DNA of 64,000 bases from Trichobilharzia szidati (lineage: Eukaryota > Platyhelminthes > Trematoda > Strigeidida > Schistosomatidae). Numbering within the stretch: position 1 is the stretch's first letter; every line of letters starts with the position of its first letter. The translations under genes were made by a program, and so were the position numbers. Positions 56,801 through 64,000 of this stretch are shown here, piece by piece. A model generated the notes under the pieces. It was not told the DNA's origin, made no database searches, and worked only from the letters and a program-made list of their open reading frames with translations. The stretch spans positions 90,781,256-90,845,255 of the forward strand of contig OX235271.1 in assembly GCA_944472155.2 (NCBI GenBank), read 5' to 3'.

Positions 56801-59724
56801 GCTCTTACAACCTTCGTAACCAAACGTGCACAGTATCTAGGAAAAACTGTAAGACAGCACTCCATGCAAACTTCTTCATAGTCATGTATTCTAAGATCTG
56901 GAACAGTTTACCCCTAGAAATAAGAACCTGTCACTCTATTATAACCTTCAAACGCTTGCTATATAAACTACTTCATCCAAATGACTATGCCAATCACACC
57001 GCACCACTTATTTCCAAAACGCATGAGCTATTAAAACACTAAAACGCCTTGACTCATTACTAAATATTATGACACTAAATAAACTTTAAGACTTCGCAAA
57101 AATACATGAAAGAACAACTAGAATTTAGGTAGTGTTTACTATACGGTTATATATATTTATAAACATTTATATATGCATAAAATAATAATGTTCTCTTCAT
57201 TTTTGCATACTTTCTCTTTCTGGGATTCCGTTGCTGAGCCTACACTTCTATTTACCTCCTGGTCGAGGTCGAACAACCCTACATTTAAACTGAAATGACC
57301 ATTTAAGTAAATTCAAACTCAAATTCCATGAACGATCCGATGCAACCACTTGAAAACGCTGGCTAACATTCTGTATAAGGAGTATTCCTGATCTAATATA
57401 AAGAAACAACTTGTTTTCAAGCAGTTTTCAATGTATTACTCAACTTACATGTACAGTCTGCCATGCTGACGCAAATGGCGCCAATGGATAGTTCTAGAAT
57501 CGACCTCGGCCCCATTCCGTGCAGTAAAACAATCCAGCATGACCTTATCTAGTTTTCGTATCAGCGATCAAACTGCTTTCCTATTATAAAATTATGATTA
57601 GACTGCTGAAAAAAATGGAATAAATATATCAATGATCTCAACGTAATGCATCAATGAACATTAAACCAAGGATGCTGTTCACAACAAAGTTATATGGGAG
57701 AATCGACTTCAAGCTTTATTTTTCCCATATATTTGTATTACATTCATCTGAAGTCTGGGTTTTTCGTTAATGCGAAGACAATATTTCTATATCTCTTTAT
57801 GTGTTACACAGACAGACTATTTTGCAGGCTGTTCCGACTGACTATAATGTCAGAAAGAACAACCAAACTGTAAATTCAACATACATCGAAACATGTGTGA
57901 TTTATATAATAACTTATCCATGCCTGTACAATTGGTATGTTCCTGCATAAACAGGAATAAAATAAATATCAAGAGGAGTTTCAACATCATGCTCACCTAT
58001 GTCAATCGAGTTGGTGTGTGCTGTTTTCGGTGATGAATTAAGCGTTGGAGTACTTGATGTGCTATAGGCTAAGGCATTTTTATTTTTAGTTAAGCTGGAA
58101 ACGTGGATAGGGATCTTTATTTGACCTAAACTTGTGCATGTATCAGGTGTGCTTAATGGATGCGGATGCACTAGACTGTTCCCGTTTTCATGCAAGGGGG
58201 AGCCGGCACTAGCGGTGTAGGAGTGTTAATATCCCTACCAGCTGTTTTTTCAACGCGAAACAATTATTATATAAAACTTATGTCAGACCACTACTTGAAT
58301 ATTGTCCATTTATTCTCAGCAGCACTCGCGTAAGTGACAAGCTTAAAATAGAAAATGTCCAACGATACTTCACGTCTAAAGTACTAGGATTTGACTGTGA
58401 AAAGGACTACACATCAAGGTGTATAACTCTAGGTATCGACCCACTCTGGATGAGACGACTGAGCATTAACCTAACATTCTTCTTTAAAATCTTGCATAAA
58501 ATATCATTCTCAGACAGTAAGGAGATACAGTTCTCACCGGAAGGCTCTTACAACCTTCGTAACCAAACGTGCACAGTATCTAGGAAAAACTGTAAGACAG
58601 CACTCCGTGCAAACTTCTTCATAGTCATGTACTCTAAGATCTGGAACAGTTTACCCCTAGAAATAAGGACCTGTCACTCTATTGTAACCTTCAAACGCTT
58701 GCTATATAAACTACTTCATCCAAATGACTATGCCAATCACACCGCACCACTTATTTCTAAAACGCATGAGCTATTAAAACACTAAAACGCCTTGACTCAT
58801 TACTAAATATTATGACACTAAATAAACTTTAAGACTTCGCAAAAATACATGAAAGAACAACTAGAATTTAGGTAGTGTTTACTATACGGTTATATATATT
58901 TATAAACATTTATATATGCATAAAATATTAATGTTCTCTTCATTTTTGCATACTTTCTCTTTCTGGGATTCCGTTGCTGAGCCTACACTTCTATTTACCT
59001 CCTGGTCGAGGTCGAACAACCCTACATTTAAACTGAAATGACCATTTAAGTAAATTCAAACTCAAATTCCATGAACGATCCGATGCAACCACTTGAAAAC
59101 GCTGGCTAACATTCTGTATAAGGAGTATTCCTGATCTAATATAAAGAAACAACTTGTTTTCAAGCAGTTTTCAATGTATTACTCAACTTACATGTACAGT
59201 CTGCCATGCTGACGCAAATGGCGCCAATGGATAGTTCTAGAATCGACCTCGGCCCCATTCCGTGCAGTAAAACAATCCAGCATGACCTTATCTAGTTTTC
59301 GTATCAGCGATCAAACTCCTTTCCTATTATAAAATTATGATTAGACTGCTGAAAAAAATGGAATAAATATATCAATGATCTCAACGTAATGCATCAATGA
59401 ACATTAAACCAAGGATGCTGTTCACAACAAAGTTATATAGGAGAATCGACTTCAAGCTTTATTTTTCCCATATATTTGTATTACATTCATCTGAAGTCTG
59501 GGTTTTTCGTTAATGCGAAGACAATATTTCTATATCTCTTTATGTGTTACACAGACAGACTATTTTGCAGACTGTTCCGACTGACTATAATGTCAGAAAG
59601 AACAACCAAACTGTAAATTCAACATACATCGAAACATGTGTGATTTATATAATAACTTATCCATGCCTGTACAATTGGTATGTTCCTGCATAAACAGGAA
59701 TATATATGTATTATATTATTATTA

Positions 59725-60855
59725 CATTCGCTTGACCAAATTGAATCAGAAATTTGGCATCAGTATGCTGAAAGCTTCACTACTGGCTCATTAGCCACTC
59801 ACAAAGATGCCTTCGGGTTATGGGATAAAGATAAGAACCCTGTTGTTGAAAACTACATTGGTTTTATAGAGTCATACCGTGATCCTTTTGGCGTTCGTGC
59901 AAAGTTTGAATCATTTGTCGCTGTTGTAAATAGATCAGTGTCTAAAAAATTCCAACGACTTGTAAACAATGCTGAAAGGTCTACATTTGAAAAAGTTAAT
60001 TTCTTACAGCCAGACTTTACTAGTTTGGATGTAGTGACGTTTGCAACTTCTGGAATTCCTGTTGGAACTAATATTCCTAACTATGATGATGTGCGACAAG
60101 TTGATGGATTTAAAAATGTTTCTTTGGATAATGTACTTAGTGTTCGTTTCAAGGATCCCAAAACAGAATTTCTACGTAATGAAGACAAACAAATGTACGT
60201 GGAACATGCTGAAAGTTCCTTTGAATTAGAAGTTGGACTTCATGAACTGATGGGATATGTTTCTGGTAAACTGCTTCGGCGTGATTGTTATGGAAAACGA
60301 AATTTTCACACGAAAACTACTGAATATGTCATAAAAGGGAGGTCCTGTAAAAGGTTGGTGTGAACCAGGAGAAACATATGACAGCAAGTTTTCAAACCTT
60401 TCATCTGCAATAGATAAGTGTCGAGCTGAGTGCGTTGGAATTTATTTATCTGATTTACCTCTTGTTCTGGAGCAGTGCGGTTTGAATACCGACTGCGCTC
60501 AAGGCGATGTTCCAGATGTAGTCTATATTGATTGGTTGTCAATGATTCCTTCAGTTGCAACTTCCATGGAGTTTTATTCTCCAGCAGAAAATGCTGATGA
60601 CATTGGATCATGGTGCCAAGCACATTATTGTGCTTGTTATGCGATTCTGCGAGTTTTGATTGAATCTGACGATTCTATGGTACGTACAGATGAAGTAGTC
60701 GGTGAGGACGATGCATCTGATTTGTGTATTTCCTTGGATCCAAGAAGGCTTTTAACTGTGGCTCGTTCAGTAATTGGTGAATTCTTAAGAAATTTACAAT
60801 ATTACGAAAGTACAGCGACTGCTAGAGATGGATGTGCTTTCTTCCCACACCATAG
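59725..60855 (+). pseudogene. DPP3: Dipeptidyl peptidase 3 (M49) copy, inactive
   Basis: Codes the middle of a family M49 zinc dipeptidyl peptidase: YAESFTTGSLATHKDAFGLW, NYIGFIESYRDPFGVRAKFE, FLQPDFTSLDVVTFATSGIP, NIPNYDDVRQVDGFKNVSL, then the zinc motif. The family motif HELLGH reads HELMGY (60241-60258), so the second zinc His is Tyr. After a one-base frame change at about 60,340 it continues WCEPGETYDSKFSNLSS, and the second motif EECRAE reads DKCRAE, replacing the zinc-binding Glu with Lys. Then VVYIDWLSMIPSVATSMEFY and QAHYCACYAILRVLIES. It lacks N- and C-terminal parts and has no introns over 1.1 kb, so a retrocopy or a decayed duplicate are both possible. A cytosolic peptidase in other animals. 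Confidence 0.82.
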
Positions 60856-61219
60856 TCAACTACTTCCCCAACATTTGTCTGATTTGTTCTGGCATAGATG
60901 GCTATGTGAATATCTTCCGATGCTGCAAGCAAGATCTAAACGGTTGGATATAAAGCGTAACCTACAACCTGGTGATCTCGTCCTAGTTAACAGTGCTGAC
61001 ACACAGAGAGGTCTCTGGCCAAAGGCTATAGTTAAGCAGGTGTATTATGACCAAGATGGCCGCGTCAAGACGGTGCGGGTGAAAACTGTAACTGAAGAAG
61101 TCGAACGAGATATAAAGAGCTTATGTTTGTTGGAGGAAGCAGACAACTTTAAGGTTCCAGGTACGAGAAGTCAACGTGGTGATCGTTCGCGGGGAGTGTT
61201 AATCCCGACAGATAGATAG
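60856..61219 (+). pseudogene. BEL/Pao pol C-terminus, fused to the DPP3 frame
   Basis: In the same frame as the 3' DPP3 part (open from 60341 to the TAG at 61217-61219). It codes the BEL/Pao integrase end (DUF5641 type): LSDLFWHRWLCEYLPMLQAR, RNLQPGDLVLVNSADTQRGL, WPKAIVKQVYYDQDGRVKTV, SLCLLEE. The rest of pol (protease, RT, integrase core) is missing. The stop lies just inside the 3' LTR. Confidence 0.85.
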
Positions 61220-61580
61220 ACTATATGATAGACGGCTAATCAATATGATGTGACCTTCTTGTTGGTTAATTTAATGCGACTCACACCACGTGATGTGACC
61301 TTGAGTGTTCGTTGTTGTACGTCACTTTATTTGTGTGGACATGTAATTAATTAACTGTTCATTTTGTCCGTTCCCTCAATACTTTTCGGTACGTTTTTGT
61401 CCCTTTTCGAATGACAGTTGATTTGTGTACTTTTCTTGGTGTAGTTGTATGATTTATTTTATGTTTTAGAAACAGATAAAGTTTAAGTAAAGTCACTCTG
61501 TTTTTAACTATAGTTAAGCCAAGACTCTGTGTTGTCAGTACTGAGGAAGGACTAAATCTGTAGGCAAAACTAATCCTACA
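61197..61580 (+). repeat. BEL/Pao 3' LTR
   Basis: Starts TGTTAATCCCGACAG right after the purine tract CGCGGGGAG and ends probably at CTAATCCTACA, about 384 bp. No 5' LTR in the window. The right border is inferred from the CA end only. Confidence 0.6.
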
Positions 61581-61587
61581 CCTCACG

Positions 61588-61672
61588 GGTAGCATCTTGA
61601 CAAGAAACTAAACAAGCCTGTAGATGGTAGGAGCAAAAGAACTTTTTTATTTATAATTGGATCTGTACAACC
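61588..61672 (+). repeat. Dispersed repeat, also at 35,855-35,940
   Basis: AGCATCTTGACAAGAAACTA and following, the partner of the repeat at 35,855. Class unknown. Confidence 0.6.
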
Positions 61673-61680
61673 CTTATTAT

Positions 61681-62165
61681 TATTTTTTGTTGAGGGTCCA
61701 GACTAATGTTTAATTCTCGAGCTGACAAAAAATGCATGTTGTGGTCCTACAGATTGGAGCGACTCACAATTGTGACCACTACCATATCTGCTGATCAGCA
61801 TGCGCCACCCTTCCTCCTTTTTTGATGCTAACCTCTGAGATTTTTTTTTGCAAACTGTAGTTGCAGTATTGCACTGCTTTAAGTCCGTCCCAATCATACA
61901 GTATGTTGCATATTAACAGCTTTCAAGACAAGCGCTTCCCATTAGGTCACCAGATACATCGATACCTCAGGATATTCTTAGCAGTATCACTTTTTATAAA
62001 TGCATGAATTTATACAGGTATTTTTACAAACGCCTAGGAAATTGCGTTTAAGAAGCATGAAATATAGAAGTAGCTAGTATTACAGCAACTAAGTTGTAGT
62101 CTATTTAGCAGAGTAAAAAGTGTAGTGGAACAATTAGTGATAAAATTATTTATAATGATCCTGAA
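61681..62165. other. No recognised gene
   Basis: No supported coding segment or repeat. Confidence 0.35.
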
Positions 62166-62169
62166 GAGA

Positions 62170-63005
62170 ACAGCCGGTTAACAGAGCTAGTTATGCTAAA
62201 TTTTCATGACCGATTTCCAAAGGGTACGCATTAGACATTGCAAAGTAACCCTTCAACTTATATAACGTTAAAAATACTGCGAAATGTTATAAAGACTATA
62301 CGTTTCAGAAAAGTACATGAGAAAAGGTGGTTATTGCCTGGATTTTCTGTGGGTAGCCACCTAGACAAGGTAGTCGTGGTTTCGCAGCTGACATGATTTA
62401 ATATTTTCCCACGTTATGGATGAGTGACTATAACAGTGTTTCCTAATGACTTTGAGTAGTAGAAATAAGTTGCACTTCACTCTCCTTAACCACAGAGGTT
62501 CTAAATTCAGACGTATACACCTCTCAACATATTCCACTTGTTGGTCAAACCCTATTATGCGTTTCGTTAGGAATCTCTGAACACTCGATTTTTTTCTGTC
62601 TGCAGACCTTAGGTTATTATACAGGAGAGCACAATATTCAAGTTTGGGGCGGATGCATGTTCTATATATAGCTAATCTTGCTTCTTGGGTGTAGAAGTTA
62701 CGCAGTACAAAGCCAGTAAGTCATTTACAGTCAGATACAACCTTATTTGCATGATTGGAAAAGGTTAAATCTGAGTATGTAATCCCGAGATCTGTGACTG
62801 TTCAGTTTCGAGAGGAGCTTACCGTACACATATAGGCACATTCTCGGTTTCCAGCGTCCAATGTGGGCTATACCGCACTTATCTGGGTTGAAAGTCAGTT
62901 GCCACTTTTCGCTCCAATCGCCTAGATTGTTTAAGTCATGTTGGATTTTGCTCTCGACGCTCATATCATCGTACCTGTAATCATATACTATCTTGAGATC
63001 ATCTC
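62170..63005 (-). pseudogene. LINE family C (CR1-like) RT 3' half
   Basis: Minus strand, begins abruptly at DDLKIVYDYRYDDMSVESKI (63,005), then HDLNNLGDWSEKWQLTFNPD, KCGIAHIGR, later ARLAIYRTCIRPKLEYCALL, SSVQRFLTKRIIGFDQQVEY and RLNLEPLWLRR. These are the thumb-region motifs of CR1-like RTs. 5'-truncated inside the catalytic box, several frame changes. Confidence 0.78.
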
Positions 63006-64000
63006 TTAAGGGTTTCGTCGCACTGATTAAGCGTCCAGTGCTCTTTTGTGAACGATCAGCATTATTTTAGTACGTAGTTGGTTCATCTTAGATAGATAAA
63101 ATATTTATCATAAAAAGGCATTATCGACGCATAGGCTAGAATTAATTTACAATTATTTCCAGCTTGTGTTCTGGTCTTCTTCGGAAAATATACATTAACG
63201 TTTCGCTCAGTCCGGACATAACACTGATTTGTGCATGTGACTGAATCATCATTCTTTTATTGTTTAACAAGTTAGTCCTTCTTCCAATCTTTACTTATCT
63301 TTCCTTCCTTAAAACCTTATGCAATACTAGAGTGAGTATATATGCTAGGGCTTTTCAAAACATATTCAGGCCTGTTGCGAGGGTGGCTGTCTGGGCCTAC
63401 AGAGAGTGTATTTGCATTCACTGCGTCACCGTTGTAATTTACGTGTGTGTCCATTTTTTCTGTTAAAACTACAGCTAAGTCATGGGCTTGCTCCTGAAAT
63501 ACTGCCTTTATTGATGAAATGAAGCTGAAAAGTTGCCACTATGCTCTGAACTAAGTCTTTTTGTTCTGAAGTAATGCCAGTCAGTGCTGCACCTGGGCTA
63601 AGAGGGCTGAAACAACGCTTGTTGACGAGCCCACTAAGTTCTGAACTACTTCTGAAAATGCCTAGAAAAATCATAGGGTGCTAAACTGGTGCCAGATCTA
63701 GTGTGTGCATTTTCAAACTTTTCACAACAATTTCAGATTCTATTCATCGTTAGAGTTAGTGCACAATTAGCGAGATGCTCTTAAACTATGAAACTGACCA
63801 TTTGCCATCGACACATAGATAGTAAGGTGGACGCCTGAGCTATATCTAAGGTTGTACAAAACATTCGTCAGCACACCCCTTGAGGCGCACAATATCACTG
63901 TACTCCTACTGTCTAGAAGAGATGCGAATCCTTTAGAAAGGGTGCAAAGATGGGCGATTAAGGAGTGGTTTGTTCCCGAAACAAAGCATGTGACTAATGG
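63006..64000. other. No recognised gene
   Basis: Short open frames only. The minus-strand frame 63,674-63,480 (contains SPGAALTGITSEQKDLVQSI) has no motif I recognise. Confidence 0.35.

Larger units (their letters stand above)
42567..59703 (+). repeat. 1,743-bp tandem array containing a 5'-inverted CR1-like LINE copy
   Basis: About 9.8 units with a period of 1,743 bp (one interval of 1,744). Anchor ATGAGACGACTGAGC recurs at 42762, 44505, 46248, 47991, 49734, 51477, 53220, 54964, 56707 and 58450. Each internal unit is: an inverted piece of ORF2 start (reverse complement of about 38,957-39,240), a junction TTCAACG/CGAAAC, the forward RT end from about 42,570, the 3' UTR, and a flank of about 0.75 kb. 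The array starts inside the intact element, without the inverted piece, and ends at 59,703 exactly where the next inverted piece would begin. Units are nearly identical. The inverted-5'-plus-forward-3' order is that of twin-primed LINE insertions. Confidence 0.95.

Noticed and set aside
42567..59703. CRISPR-like or rDNA-like array
   Set aside because: Units are 1.7 kb, carry LINE coding sequence and no rRNA or spacer-repeat pattern.

Overview
The window looks like nuclear DNA of a blood fluke (Schistosoma or a close trematode). The evidence is an AT-rich sequence with one spliced eukaryotic gene carrying 32-nt and 37-nt introns, tRNA-derived SINEs with hammerhead-ribozyme sequence (Sm-alpha type), Penelope-like, RTE (SR2-like), CR1-like and BEL/Pao retroelements, and MULE-type DNA transposon remains. 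I ran no searches. Family names rest on motifs I can read.

Left part (1-12,813): seven minus-strand exons encode the N-terminal part of an ILVBL/HACL2-type (acetolactate-synthase-like) thiamine-diphosphate enzyme. The gene starts near 12,800 and runs off the left edge before the C-terminal domain. Its introns are full of transposons: a Penelope remnant with a hammerhead-like motif, an inverted pair of hammerhead SINEs, tRNA-SINEs, a 2.5-kb near-perfect palindrome made of two Penelope copies, and an RTE fragment.

Middle (12,814-37,330): no intact host gene was recognised. A complete-ended BEL/Pao-like LTR element (20,220-23,700, TSD CCCAC) carries only a gag-type reading frame. Around it lie 3' ends of one LINE family (called A here), SINEs, MULE transposase remains on both strands, and an unrecognised decayed coding stretch (32.15-33.95 kb). 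A 100-N assembly gap sits at 36,688-36,787.

Right part (37,300-64,000): a dead but nearly full-length CR1-like element (ORF1, endonuclease, reverse transcriptase) is interrupted by a 0.9-kb insertion. Its 3' end leads into a 17-kb tandem array with a 1,743-bp period. From the second unit on, each unit joins an inverted piece of the element's ORF2 start to its forward 3' end plus a flank, the structure expected of a 5'-inverted (twin-primed) LINE copy that was later amplified. After the array come a decayed dipeptidyl-peptidase-3 copy, which has lost two zinc ligands and is fused in frame to the end of a BEL/Pao pol gene with its 3' LTR, and one more LINE fragment.

The most unusual items are the inverted-LINE satellite array, the Penelope palindrome, the hammerhead SINE pair, the gag-only LTR element and the DPP3-BEL chimera.
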